NCBI GenBank assembly: GCA_000827325.1
Contig: KN832871.1
Location: forward strand, 2,418,001 to 2,482,000
Direction: 5' to 3'
DNA from: Oidiodendron maius Zn
Taxonomy: Eukaryota; Ascomycota; Leotiomycetes; Myxotrichaceae
Length of the DNA: 64,000 bases
Each line of letters starts with the position of its first letter. Position 1 is the first letter of the stretch. The position numbers and the translations under genes were made by a program. Under the pieces are notes generated by a model, which worked only from the letters and a program-made list of their open reading frames with translations, was not told the origin of the DNA and ran no database searches. Below, piece after piece: positions 33,795 through 45,103 of this stretch.

Positions 33795-35008
33795 TCAAAG
33801 CTTTGTCCCTCCGCCCCCAGCACTCTTCACCCGGAATCCATGTCGGGGAGCGTGCACCCGCACCGTCGTCCCCCCCTCTGTCTTTGACTCGATCACCACC
33901 TCCCTCCCACACAGGCTAACCAGGCTCCCTCGATCCTTGTGATTAAACCCCGAGTCGGTAGGCCATACCTCAACCGTGTCCCCCTTTGCCAGCCCCAATG
34001 GGTCGCCAGCCTCTACTTCTCCCTCGACCTCTACAAACTCTGACCTCTCGATGATGGCTACGGCTTCCTTGCCAGTGATCGTCTTCGGCTTGCCACATGT
34101 CTTCGCTGACTCCGTGGCCGCCTTGTGGAAGCGTGCAACCCACGCAAACACCTTAGGGAAGTCCTTCGCTGAGATGTATGATGGCGGTAGTGCCTCCTTC
34201 AAGGTTATCAGCCAGTGAAATGGCCAGATGGCTGTACCATAAATTACACTATCAGCAAATATAACTCCCATTGTGAGAGCAAATTGCTCTCCAACTTGAA
34301 TGTAGAGAGAGACAGGCAAAATCGCAGAAAATTGAACTCACCTTCGATATCCCCTAACCCAGGCCCCTCCGTCCCCAGAATCCAGTCCCTCCCATCCGCC
34401 AGCAAGGTCGTTTCCAACAACTCAAACGCGCGTCGGATCTCCACCAGCGCCTCCGGGCGTCCGCGGTCCATATTCTCCTTCGTCCAGGACCGGCCGGTGT
34501 AGTCCTCGCGGTCCTTGGTAAACCTGGGGTCCTTCAACAGCGGCAGGCTGGAAGGTAGTAGCTGGGACGCACGCACGAACAAGCCGCCGTCCACGGCCCA
34601 GTTCTCGAGCAGTCGCTCGAGCGCCTGCTTCTCCGGGTCCGAGGTAGAGATGCGTTTGTGCGATGGGTAGAGGATTTCAAGCTTGGAGAGGATCAAGCGC
34701 GTGTCATTGTAGATGTCCCGCCCGATGGCTACAATGGGGATGCGCCGATAGGAGGTACCTATGGCGACGACGTCAGGCCGGGGAAGTATCGGGGGTTGGA
34801 GCTGATCAGAATTAACAATTTGAGATCTGGGTCAATTGAGTAAGGGGAGTATACGCATTGAGTGTAGGGAATGCCACGGAGGTTGAGATACCATACGATT
34901 CTGCAGGCAGTTAGATTGGTCGAGCCTTGAAGCTGGCGTCGTCACTTGCCTTTTGGCGTACGGCGAGTACGGGTAATGATAGAGGATGATCTCCGTCTGT
35001 TGCGCCAT
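33795..35008 (-). CDS. Glutathione S-transferase-like protein
   Basis: Four exons, 35008-34950, 34900-34855, 34801-34342 and 34231-33795, give 333 aa. The N-terminus (MAQQTEIILYHYPYSPYAKR, then IVWYLNLRGIPY) is a thioredoxin-fold GST_N domain, with IPIVAIGRDIYNDTRLIL as the glutathione-site strand and helix. The C-terminal part is helical, with DWILGTEGPGLGDIEA and IWPFHWL. A C-terminal beta-rich extension of about 70 residues follows (GDTVEVWPTDSGF) and is not part of a standard GST. The first intron has a GC donor (AG|GCAAGT) and ends CTGCAG; the frame demands it. Catalysis and substrate are unknown. Membership rests on the N-terminal fold pattern. Confidence 0.75.
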
Positions 35009-36590
35009 GGTGAGATGCGTTACCTTCAGAAATAATAATCAAATGAATTAGATTATCAATTATCAATTCACCTTGCAGGTCACCGAGTTGTTGCGAAATG
35101 GGTTGATGTCGTCCGAGTGTTATATCAAGAGCCGAGGTTCGTATTCTACCCCACATAGAGGTAGCTTGGAGCTCCAAACCTTAAGAGGATGATCGGTAAT
35201 ATGGTATCTGAATCTGGAATTTGGATATTGCCTTATGGCTCGATCCCTAATCGCCGTCTTTCTTTTGCAAAAGCGCCCAACATATCTTACCATCTATGTT
35301 ACCTGGCATCAGGATGTATAATTTGGGTTGCTCGTTTAAGCATTTAAGTTATCGTGGTGGCTGATAATATGCCGAGGCGGGCAGCAGCAAGGTCGTCTCC
35401 CGCTCAAGACCTCGAGGCGGGAAATACATAAAGAGTCAATGTACCGATGGATGAGTTCTGGAAGGTCAGGAGAGGCGAAGATTCAGTCTGAAAGGGCAAG
35501 ATTTGCCAGTTACGTAGTCCGAGGGAGGTGAAACGTTCTCGTGCTCCCGCGTGTTCACTTCCCCCAAATTTTATGGATGGTCTCATAACAGCAAAGTACT
35601 GTCTCAGCACTCCTGCTTTTTCATTGGATCTATCTTACGAGGAGCATAGCCTGCCATCGGAGTTCAGAATTGTCCGATAAGAATGCCTCTCCTAGCAAAG
35701 GACCAACTTGGATCGTTGCAGCAAACATCCCCCCACCCCCCATAAGATGATGGTGCTTCGGGGAGTGGACGATGCACAGCGCATACTCCTGTGTAGGGAA
35801 GACCGGAAATGAAGACTAAACTGACTAACGGGAACAGTGGTTTTGGCTAATCTAGTACAGCACACAGCGTGCGGTCTCAAAGAGTGGGCTGGATAATCTG
35901 AAGACCTTGCGCCAGCCCTTCAGCTCCGAGATACTGAAACGAGCAACGGCCAGCTTGGAAATTTCAACGGCCAAGATCCGAACTGTATCCCTTTCCGTAC
36001 TGTTATTGGAATGCAGACGGATTTGTTATTAAACGATTGTTCTGGACATTCTCAACCCGGCTACAGCGGCATTTCTAAAAATATAAATTTTGCAGAGGGA
36101 AAACCGATGATCATGGACGGGAAGAGTCTCAGGGAATCTTCTAACAACCTTCCCTTCTAGAACAAGACTTCAGGGCCGGGGAAACGAAAATCACCATGGC
36201 ACCACACAAAAGCGCACGTTGTACCTAGAGGACCCTAATAGCGCGCATGAAGATCCCCGCTCTGGAAATACTCAGATTTGAGTTTCCACCTGCCGTTTAG
36301 ACACAGCATGACGAACGGACGGCACCGATCGACGCTAATTTCAGGGCGGGCAGACAAGAGATCAGATATAGCTCCTCCCAAGCTGGCCCCATCTGTAAGC
36401 CAACGGGACGGGAAGATGTGGCACGGCAATGGGTATGTCATGTACCGTACCGTCTCTTGCCTCCAGAGCGGAGAGGCCGCCAAGATCCTGCGATATATAA
36501 GGAGGTTCATCCTCTGGTCTAGTGTTCTCTCCACCGACAAGTCCAGTCTATCACCTTCTCTGCAAGGGATATCGTCTTTCTGTCTTGACC
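35009..36590. other. Divergent spacer upstream of the GST-like and lysozyme genes
   Basis: 1.58 kb with no supported gene. Frames are closed and short ORFs show no recognisable protein. Both flanking promoters lie here, including a TATA-like element for the lysozyme gene. Confidence 0.5.
36494..36500 (+). promoter_or_regulatory. TATA-like box of the GH25 lysozyme gene
   Basis: TATATAA lies about 91 bp upstream of the lysozyme ATG, at a spacing consistent with a short leader. The start site itself is not visible. Confidence 0.4.
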
Positions 36591-37366
36591 ATGAAGTTCT
36601 CTAAAGCCTCCGCTGTGGCGTCCCTGGCCCTACTTGCCAGCGCCGTCCCCACCCCTTCTGAGATCGAAGCACGCGCCTCGGTCCAGGGTTTTGATATCTC
36701 CAACTATCAGGGGACTATCGACTTCGCTGGTGCATACAACAGCGGTGCTCGCTTTGTGATTATCAAGGTCAGGTCTCGCTTGTGTTGTATTTATTGCTTT
36801 CTGTGAAATAGCAGCTAATAATATCATTACAGGCCACAGAAGGCACGGATTACATCGATCCCGGGTTCTCCAACCACTACGTTGGGGCTACGAACGCTGG
36901 CTTCATCCGTGGCGGCTATCACTTTGCCCACCCGGATACCAGCTCTGGCGCCACTCAAGCCACCTACTTCCTCGCCCACGGAGGTGGGTGGTCTGGTGAC
37001 GGAATCACTCTCCCCGGCATGCTCGACATCGAGTACAACCCAAGCGGTGCTACCTGCTACGGCCTCAGCCAGTCGGCCATGGTGGCTTGGATCCAAGATT
37101 TCTCGAACACCTACCACGCTAAGACAACCCGCTACCCCATGATCTACAGCACAGCAGACTGGTGGAGCCAGTGCACGGGCAACAGCGCGACCTTCTCCTC
37201 CACCTCCCCTCTGGTCCTGGCCAGATACGCCTCCTCCCCCGGAACCATCCCTGGCGGCTGGCCATTCCAGACCATCTGGCAAAACTCAGACAGTTATGCT
37301 TATGGCGGAGATTCTGATATTTTTAACGGCGCTTTCAGCCAGCTCCAGAAGATTGCCACTGGTTAA
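36591..37366 (+). CDS. Secreted GH25 (Chalaropsis-type) lysozyme
   Basis: Two exons, 36591-36767 and 36833-37366, with a 65-nt intron, give 236 aa. A signal peptide (MKFSKASAVASLALLASAVP) and short pro-region ending near EARA precede the GH25 domain. Predicted acidic active-site residues are D35 (GFDISNYQG) and D124/E126 (GMLDIEYN), the DxE pattern of the family. Other hallmarks are ATEGTDYIDPGFSNHY, GGYHFAHP, YPMIYSTADWW and IWQNSD. The enzyme cleaves the MurNAc-GlcNAc bond of bacterial peptidoglycan, including O-acetylated forms, outside the cell. A defence or nutritional role against bacteria is inferred. Length matches fungal GH25 proteins. Confidence 0.94.
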
Positions 37367-39148
37367 GAAATAGCTGGTTGTGTCTGAAATCAACAGAGTA
37401 CATATTAGGCTTATGGGTTCTCGGGGCTGGAGAAGACGTTCGGCCAGTCCTACCCATTGTATATACTCTCGTAGCTCTTGTAACTTTATCAGAAGAATCC
37501 GAAATACCACTCTCACACACTTTGTCCCGTCCTCTGATACGCACTGCATATATGTATATTGCCTGATGTCAATGCCTGTACAGAGCGTAGGGACTGATTG
37601 AGTGTATTATGGGCCGCTCAGGAGGTAAACTTGTCGTTTAGAGTTCAATCAGGTGATTGCAGAAATTCCAAGCGCCATGCATTGATGCACGGCGCCAACA
37701 ACTGAGGTATTTAGAACGACAACAGAGACTGCTAAATAGTGTCCTGATCTATGAAATTTAAACAGCTCTCATGATGACGCCCAAAAGGCCCGGGGTCTCA
37801 ATATATATACAGCATATTCCTGAGCCATCACGGAGACGAATGCCCTTCCCATCCGGACCGAGGTTCTCCCGTTCTCCTGCTTCGCAAGATTCACTTCCCA
37901 ACCAAGATACTAACCTTATAATCCAAGTTAAGCGTTTTTCTCTCGCCTAAGAGGCAACAAGAAAGAGGTGGGAGTTTGGCGGAGAAAACTACCTGACTAT
38001 ACCGTGCCCCAGGGACAGCCCAATCGGATAGATCAGATCCCTCGACAGAAGAGGAACTAGGGAGAAGTCACCCAGCGGATCGGTGAAAAGCCCAAGGAGA
38101 AAAGAAATCTTTTTTTTTATCTTCTTCCTTTTTCGTTCTATTTTGTTTTTGCTTCTCTATACCTCTCGCAGTAGTTTTGTTTTCGTTATTTGTGGTGGTG
38201 TAGACGATATTTTTTTTGGTTAGGGAGGAGAGTTCGCAACCTGCCCTTCTCGCTGAGCACTCTTCGGTAGATATTTTAATCACTGTTCGATATGGACCTT
38301 TGACAAATATATATCTAGAGCCAATTAAATAACTCGACTCTGAAAGCATACGTCCGTATTGTGCGAACTAAACGCAATGAAGAGGATTTGGGCTGTCTGA
38401 AGTGCTCAGGGGCGGCTTCGCTTGTCACACTTTAAGCGAGCGAGATTCTCAGGGGGTCTGCGAGATTACGATCAAGTATGACTATTACAGAGTACTTCTC
38501 ATTAGTCTCAGCCTCCTACAATACATAATGCAATTCAACAATGCATTAACAAACGATAGTGTAAGCCCTCAGCCGCTTTGAACAAGAGACCCTTCCGTTC
38601 CACTGAGGCACGACAGGTAAAGGAGAAAAGACCCATATACACCCCACGCTGTGCAAGTGCCAAAACCAATGCAGCATACAAATACACTCTTTCTCTCCAC
38701 CCGGTAGTCACTTCCAGACGATAAATTTAAAAGCAGCAGTGGAAGAGAGAGAAGACAGCAAAGCAAGAAAACAAAAAACGACTTTTGGACTCCAACCCAA
38801 CCACAGCGCGCGTGAGGGCGTCTTATTTCTTTAGGCAGGCGATGACAAGGTAAGGCTGTCATATCTATCGACCGCCCAAACAGGAGAGACTTGCCCTCCT
38901 TGTCCCCGCAACCGTGAGTGACAGCGAGCGCAAGACCAGCGCGAGGTGCATCACACGCCATCTCACCGACCCGGGAAACCAAGACAGGCAAGCATCACGT
39001 GTCCCGTCCCCCACGCTCCCCGATACCAGACACCATCTGACCCTGGCCCTTATCGCCGCAGAGTTCCCTATCCACCAGCTCCTCCTAGCTCGGTAGCTCT
39101 CTTTGCTTGCATGCTGTAGATGCACACCGCAGCGCACCCACAGCGCGC
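37367..39148. other. 1.8-kb gene-poor spacer
   Basis: No gene supported. A T-rich/CT-rich stretch at about 38107-38220 and several A-rich runs are present. A CACGTG lies near 38997. Expected content is the lysozyme 3' flank and the 3' region of the small minus-strand ORF. Confidence 0.45.
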
Positions 39149-39400
39149 CTATCGGCGGATGGCGCATGCGGTGCTCCAGCTCTCGGTGGGGAAGTTGACA
39201 GGGGAAGGGGGTGGGGGCGCGGGCGGGCTGTAGTCATTCTGCCCGGCGCGGTCGATAAAGGTGTATGGCGCCTTGGCCTTGAGGTCCAGCGTCGAGGAGA
39301 GGCAGAGCGGGATGTCCTGGACGAAGGACGGGTGGGAGAGGAGCGGGCTCCGGCGGCGGGGGATGGGGAGCGCGATGGGCGTGGGTGTTTGGGAGGGCAT
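39149..39400 (-). CDS. Small hypothetical protein (83 aa)
   Basis: A single-exon minus-strand ORF starting MPSQTPTPIALPIPRRRSPL. It is proline-rich, with a basic PRRR element near the start, a central HPSFVQDIPLCLSSTLDL stretch and a polyproline segment near the C-terminus. It has no signal peptide or membrane segment and I recognise no family. It looks more protein-like than the overlapping plus-strand ORF, which is Gly/Arg/Val-rich shadow sequence. Expression or conservation in related fungi would be needed to confirm it. Confidence 0.45.
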   Translation of the reverse strand: MPSQTPTPIALPIPRRRSPLLSHPSFVQDIPLCLSSTLDLKAKAPYTFIDRAGQNDYSPPAPPPPSPVNFPTESWSTACAIRR

Positions 39401-39920
39401 GGCTGCAGGCGATTATCTGGTATTTGTTTCTTTCTTCGGGGGATGTCTGATATTGGGTGGTGTCAAGTTGTTGCGGGTTTCGACTTAGGAGGTATTATCG
39501 TATTGCCCGAGATGTGAAAATGAACGCTCTGGGGACCGTGGGACCTTTTTTATAGAGTTATGTGTTCGCCCTTCCGGTTGGGGGGTGGCAGCTCTGCGTG
39601 GGTGGATGTCCTTGGGGGTACACCAGCTGATGTTGGGGGTCAGCCTCGGAGAAACACAAAACTGGGAGCTTTCACGACCGAGGCTGCGAGTAAGAAGACG
39701 AAGACGTGGGTAAGATGGATGACGGCCGATACGGCACTGCGGTGCGCCCCGGGTCTCTTGGCTCTCCTGCTGGCGGCGGTGGTGGTAGGGAGGCACGACC
39801 CGGACTCAAATCAAATCTCCAAAAGGGCGGCGAGGCGTGGCTGATGAGGAAAGGAGACACGAGAGAGAACGGGAGGAGGGATGGAAGGGAGATGGGAATG
39901 CCCACGTATTTAACCTAGCC

Positions 39921-39946
39921 AGCCAGCTCCAGCCAGCTCCAGCCAG
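39921..39946. repeat. Short tandem repeat AGCCAGCTCC
   Basis: Two exact 10-bp units followed by a partial third, in non-coding sequence upstream of the small minus-strand ORF. Confidence 0.7.
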
Positions 39947-41690
39947 GCTGCTCTGGTGCATTTCGTGTCTAAAATAAAACCTGTCCTTCATTTCCCCGGC
40001 CAGCCCAGTAGGAAGAAGGCAATGGCAGCCCAGGTAATCCGACCCAGGGCAACGTAGCATAACAGCAGAGGGATGGGATGAAAGACAAACGCACCGGCTC
40101 TATAGGTCCATCATCTCACTAGGCACGGAGGAACAGCGACCTCCCAGCTCCCGGAGGCGGCCCCAGACTGCAACCGGTCCCAGGTTGCTGTGGTCTCGGC
40201 GTCTGGTCTCCGCAAACAGAACACCCCATCACATACGGTCACCGTGCAACACCCACCGTCCCGAACCATGTTCCCCCATCCCCATGCACCCCGTATTCCA
40301 GCTCCCCCTTTCAGCATCGATGATTTGCCGTGCCTTACTCTTTGGGGTAGGCCGTCGACCCAATAACGCGGGTATGCCATGTGTCTAGGCGCCGGCTGTC
40401 TTCCCCGTATCTGCACGCAGCAACGCCCCGGAACCCGACATTTTTCTCTCGTCCTTCTCCGCTCGGCCAGTTTGTGTGATAACGGACGGACCTGCAAGAG
40501 AGAAAAATACTCTGACACACAGACGACGCAGGACGTGGAGGAGGGGGGGGGGTGTTTTCCGGGGGAGGATTTCCTGGCTTGTGGCCCAGTCCGCGTGGCT
40601 TCGTCCCAGGCTGTCCGGAATCCGCGGCGACGGACGATCAGCCGTTGGCGCTACCTCCGTGGGGGCGTCTGCTGCCTTCTGTAAGATTGTCCCCTCCGTA
40701 CAGCGAGTGCTGGACGATGTTGGCCGGTCTGGCGGAGTACGTGGGAGATAAGGCTCATGATGGCGAATTCTCAGCCTGCTTATTCGCTTCTCTTCTCACC
40801 GTGTTGCCCGTCGTGGCCAGTCGTGGCCAGTCTGACCAGAAGAGGCAGCAGCCTCCATGGCTGTAGGCGATCGGGTTTGAAGGGCTTTGGGCCTGGGGCT
40901 CGGGGTATACGTGGTCAATGGCCGCCTCCACACTCTTGTTCAATAGGGAGCTGGACCTCCTTGATCCCTCCTGCTCTTACACGCACGCCTCTTCCGCAGG
41001 GACAGCATGCCTAATAGTCAGAACGGTCGGACTCGGGTCCAGGCCCAAGCTCAAGCCTCCAGGTCTGAGTTTTGACATTCCATTCCCCCTTCTGCTCCCC
41101 TTTCACCACGATCCACATCTCCCCTGCGGCATTACTTTCAGTATCCCGGACGACGGGGGCTAACTTCCCCCGGAAGAACAAGAAGAAGCAAAGGAAGCCC
41201 CAGGTCCAGCGTCAAAAGATCCCTGGAACCCACAATTCCGCTCTGCCAACCCGAAATGAAAGGCCCAATGCGAGCCCGATCAGGAAATGCATGCCCGGTG
41301 GCTTAGGTGCCAACCGCCGCCCCTATGCCTTACTTCGTCAGGGTACGGGGTGTTGTACGACGAAAGAGGTAAGATCTCACTGTGCTTTGGTACCAGAAGT
41401 TGTATCGCGTAGCCAGTCACCGGCAGACATGCAAGCACAGTACGTAGTACATAGGGAATGTAGGTTAAGGTACTGCACAACGAGGCGGCCCGGCAGCTTT
41501 CCCTTCCTTCCCCGTCCCCCCGTCACCCGTCCCCAGACTCCAGGCCCACTTGGCAAGAGTACCCAGAAACCAAACCGTCGGGACGTCCGTATTATGACAA
41601 TCCAGGTACGGATGGCGATCCGTCGATGTGAGATGTGATGCTGCTGAGGGATGTGCCGCGTAGGGCTATGCCGCCGGGTACTGAGGGACC

Positions 41691-41714
41691 TGTATAACTG
41701 TATAACTGTATAAC
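41691..41714. repeat. Tandem repeat (TGTATAAC)x3
   Basis: Three exact 8-bp copies in a gene-free stretch. No function evident. Confidence 0.85.
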
Positions 41715-42239
41715 AGCACTCTGTTGCATTACGGTATCCGACGGATCCATTTCGGGAAGATGGATTTCAATGTGGTTGGTTGTGTGGCTTGTATTTTCAC
41801 GTGTATATCACATTCCTCACGGGCATTTTAGGAATGAAAGGGGACTAGATTTTGGAGAAGGATTTTTTTCCCATTTACTACAATTTGTAACCGGCTACAG
41901 AAGCCTTCCTGGGTCAGCATATGAGCTATTCCCCAGATATGTGAACCATGACCTATGCTATGTCGTGGCATGCCATCTCTCTTACCCCAGAGAGCGCCAT
42001 GCCGTAGATAAAATACAAACTCTATCCCATGTATGCTGATGCCGCCTATACTATGGGGGAAGATGGGGTCTTATGCAAGCGTCCCGAGCCGTAAACGCCG
42101 CCGCAAATGCTGGAGAAGATAAGAAGAGGTAGTGCTGCTCGGTGTGTTGCTGACCACGCACATTGTGAAATTTTATGAGCTGGGCAGATACAGTCGATGA
42201 TCCGTAATGATGTCAGGAAGTGGGCCACGGTCTACGCAT

Positions 42240-44278
42240 CTACAGCTCAGTGTAGTCGCTCGGTCGTGCTCGTCGTTGCCGGCCCTGGTGCCGGTGCGGG
42301 TTAACTGGCTGGCGAAAATAGGCATTATCTTCTTCATTCGGCAGTGGCTCAGCAAAGACGGTCTTCTGTTGATTCGAGAACCCCCCTACTGCTCCACCAA
42401 CGACCCCTCCGTTGCCTTGCATCCCATTGCCCATGTTGCTATTCATCATACCTCCCATATTGCCCATACCAAAGCCCGCGCCACCGAATCCGTTCATTCC
42501 ATTCATGTTAGGATACCCGCCAAACCCATTCATCCCTCCTCCCATCATAGGGTTCATCATCATCGGGTTGGCCATCCCCATCCCCATACCCATACCCATA
42601 CCCATACCAAACCCATTCATCATGGGCATGCCCCCAAAGCCATTGCCACCAAAGTACTGCCCTGACATATCAAACGGCATGTTAGGGAATCCAGGCATGC
42701 CTACACCCATACCCATACCAGGCATCCCGTTCATCATGGTTTGCTGCTGTGTCATAGCCTGATTTTGCGACTCCTGCTGCTGCATGGCCTTGGGGCCCTT
42801 GGGTATCTTCGGATTCTCGAGGAGCTCGTCTGCCGGCCGTTTCTTCGCCTTCGGCTCCTCTTTTGCATATTCGGAATCGGGTGCTGGGGACTTTGACTTC
42901 TCTGGAGACTTAACTGCTGCAGGCGACTTTGGCGACGGTGTTGCGGATTTGACCTTCGTCTCCATGTCCTTTACCTCGTCCGAGGCCTGCACTTCCTCTT
43001 TGATTTTCTCCTCCTCATTGGCCCTCGGGCTCTCAGGCTTTATACTCGGGCTCTTAACCCTTTCCTGAGCCCTCTTGGCTGCAGTCTTCTCCTCTAGGTA
43101 TGCTTTAATCTTTATGGTTGCCTCATCATCAGGTTTAAGGTCATCGATCAATACTCCATCAGTTTGGCACCCTGGACAAGTGAAGTCGCTCTCGATAAGC
43201 GCGTTAGTAATGCAATCATTGCAATACGTCTTCTCACAACAAGGCGTCTTCATTGGATCTATGAATATTCTTTTGTCGATAGGACATTCTAGTCCCCTAT
43301 CCCGAAGCTCCTGGTCTCCGAACGCAGCAGCCTCTTGCGCAGCAGCAGAGGACTTGGTCTTGGCTTGAAACTTTTCCCACGATGCTTTGTCTGGTTCAGC
43401 AATCACAAACTCTCCCTCTGCATTAACCATCACTCCCGACGGGAGTTTTGTATCATCTGCCGTCCCATCGTTGCTCAACACCATAGGCTTCTCTACCGTC
43501 TTAAGGAAGGATCTAGGGATACCAGTCGTGCGCTTGACTCTCGGCTTGTTGTCGAAATTAGGGTCGTCGTTTGTAGGACACAACTGAATCCAGTGACCTT
43601 TTTCGCCACATCGATAGCAGATATATCCCGTGGGGGGCTCATGGTCGGGTACGTTTGTAGGAGCCTGCTTCTTGCCACCTGGTCGGAAGACCGGAGTTTG
43701 ACTTTGTAATGTTAGTATAGATGATTCGTCATGTAGTAGGCAAGTGGGCTTACTGGGCCATCTCTTCTTGTTGAGCAGACCACTGGTCACTCTGGGCTTG
43801 AAACATGGCTGCCATTCGCTGTTCTTCGGTCATGGCAGTATTCATTTGCGAGAGACCATTTGTGCCAGAGGATGGCATAGTGATGGATCTGCTAGGTAGC
43901 TGCTCCTTTCGTGAGGTGTTCTTGGCGGTCACTGGCATCTTACCCGACATATACCTGGCGGCTCGACCAGCACCTGGCTTGATGGGTGGCAACCGGCGGG
44001 CGATGATAGACGTTGAGCGAGGAATAATAGTTGTATCATCATCATATTCTACAGCCATATCAGTCAGTCCTCCAAATAACTAGTTTTTACTAACTGCGAT
44101 GCTTACCTTCTTTGCCATCTTCGTTATAAATTGCAAGGTCGAAATCTGTTCCGTCACCAAGGCCACTCTTGATGATTATATCACGCTTGAGCTCAAATAC
44201 GGAGATACCAGTTCCGTCAAACTCCACTCTTGATGGCTCTTTCTGGGACTTGAACTTGAAGAATACTGAAGACGTCAT
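42240..44278 (-). CDS. MPE1: Mpe1/RBBP6-type cleavage and polyadenylation factor subunit
   Basis: Three exons, 44278-44107, 44048-43754 and 43701-42240, give 642 aa; introns are 58 and 52 nt. The N-terminal DWNN ubiquitin-like domain (about 1-80) starts MTSSVFFKFKSQKEPSRVEF. A CCHC zinc knuckle is at 184-197 (CYRCGEKGHWIQLC) and a RING/U-box-like finger at 295-335 (CPIDKRIFIDP to FTCPGC). A Lys/Glu/Ser/Pro-rich linker leads to a Met/Gly/Asn-rich tail (about 490-610). Mpe1 is an essential subunit of the nuclear CPF complex that cleaves and polyadenylates pre-mRNA. The second junction gives His at the splice codon. It is divergent from UTP15, sharing a ~0.8-kb promoter interval. Confidence 0.95.
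42576..42608. repeat. CCCATA/CCCCAT repeat in the MPE1 tail
   Basis: A hexamer-like array (mostly CCCATA) on the plus strand encodes alternating Gly-Met on the minus strand in the Mpe1 tail. Confidence 0.8.
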
Positions 44279-45087
44279 GTTGACGGTTTGTAATTGCAAA
44301 ATATATCGAGGTTGAGAGGGACGTTCGCTATCCTGATCGGAAAGTACGAAAGTGGAGCTAGTCCAAGGCACTTACGAGCACAAAAAGGCGCTCGAGGGGT
44401 TAGTAGTCGAAGTGAGAGGGAAGAGGTATGAGTGTTCGTAGATGCGACCGTTGCAGGATCAAGATTCTTCTTCTTTTTCCGCTCGAGAGAACGAGGTGAA
44501 ATCAAATCTGATTGCAATCACTGAGATAACTCGTGAAACGAACAAAGCTCTGAAAGGAAAGGATGTACAAGATTGCAGCTAGGCTGCGATGTTTGACAAT
44601 GCGACGTATTAGAATTGATTGTTGATTCCTCCCACCAGGCAAAATCACCCATTCACTACGACAACATTCACTCTTTTCTTTTCTTGTCTTTTCTCCCCCA
44701 AAAGTTGTCTCCTCCCCTATTTCCAAGCCACGACAAACAAACCTATGATGCGACAGGCGATAAGTCGATGAAATGGCGATGGTTTCGATGATTGTTGTGT
44801 AGTGTTCGGTGAGTTGACAACGGAAGATGGAAGAAGGCGGAGCTTAAAGGAAGAAGAATGGGAGTCTTGCCAAAGCTGACAAATAAAACACTAGTCCAGA
44901 AACGGAGTTGCCAGGTTTCGGAACGACCAAGGACGGCCGGAGAATCTTTAAATATACGCTAGCCATTATAAGACTAGAGCGGCCGTGAAAAATAGCCTTC
45001 CGAAGATGCTTCTACTTTTCTTGTTCTGCAGGTTCTCTGCTAGATTTCACATTGCAACCCCCCGCGAATGTCAATGTGCTCTATACA
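44279..45087. promoter_or_regulatory. Divergent promoter interval MPE1 / UTP15
   Basis: 809 bp between divergent essential genes. The MPE1 side is CT-rich in coding orientation. The UTP15 side holds TGAAAAATAG at 44986-44995, resembling the RRPE element of yeast ribosome-biogenesis promoters in 8 of 10 positions, and two short upstream ORFs listed separately. Confidence 0.4.
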
Positions 45088-45103
45088 ATGGCGGCGCCAG
45101 TAA
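45006..45103 (+). promoter_or_regulatory. Two upstream ATGs overlapping the UTP15 start
   Basis: An ATG at 45006 opens a frame running to 45179, and an ATG at 45068 opens an 11-codon uORF stopping at 45103. Both overlap the main ATG at 45088 in other frames. If transcripts start upstream of 45006 these would lower translation; if they start at or after 45070 they are irrelevant. Confidence 0.35.

Larger units (their letters stand above)
39401..42239. other. 2.8-kb gene-poor spacer
   Basis: No gene supported; ORFs up to about 190 codons (for example 41072-41638) have low-quality composition and no family. It contains short direct repeats: AGCCAGCTCC units at 39921-39946, a doubled GTCGTGGCCA near 40808, and TGTATAAC triplets at 41691-41714. 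A poly-G run lies near 40541. Confidence 0.45.

Noticed and set aside
39107-39517. 136-codon plus-strand ORF over the small hypothetical gene
   Set aside because: Gly/Arg/Val-rich composition typical of a shadow; the minus-strand frame looks more protein-like.
41072-41638. 188-codon ORF in the 39.4-42.2 kb spacer
   Set aside because: No conserved motif, unusual Pro/Arg/Ser composition, surrounded by non-coding sequence.
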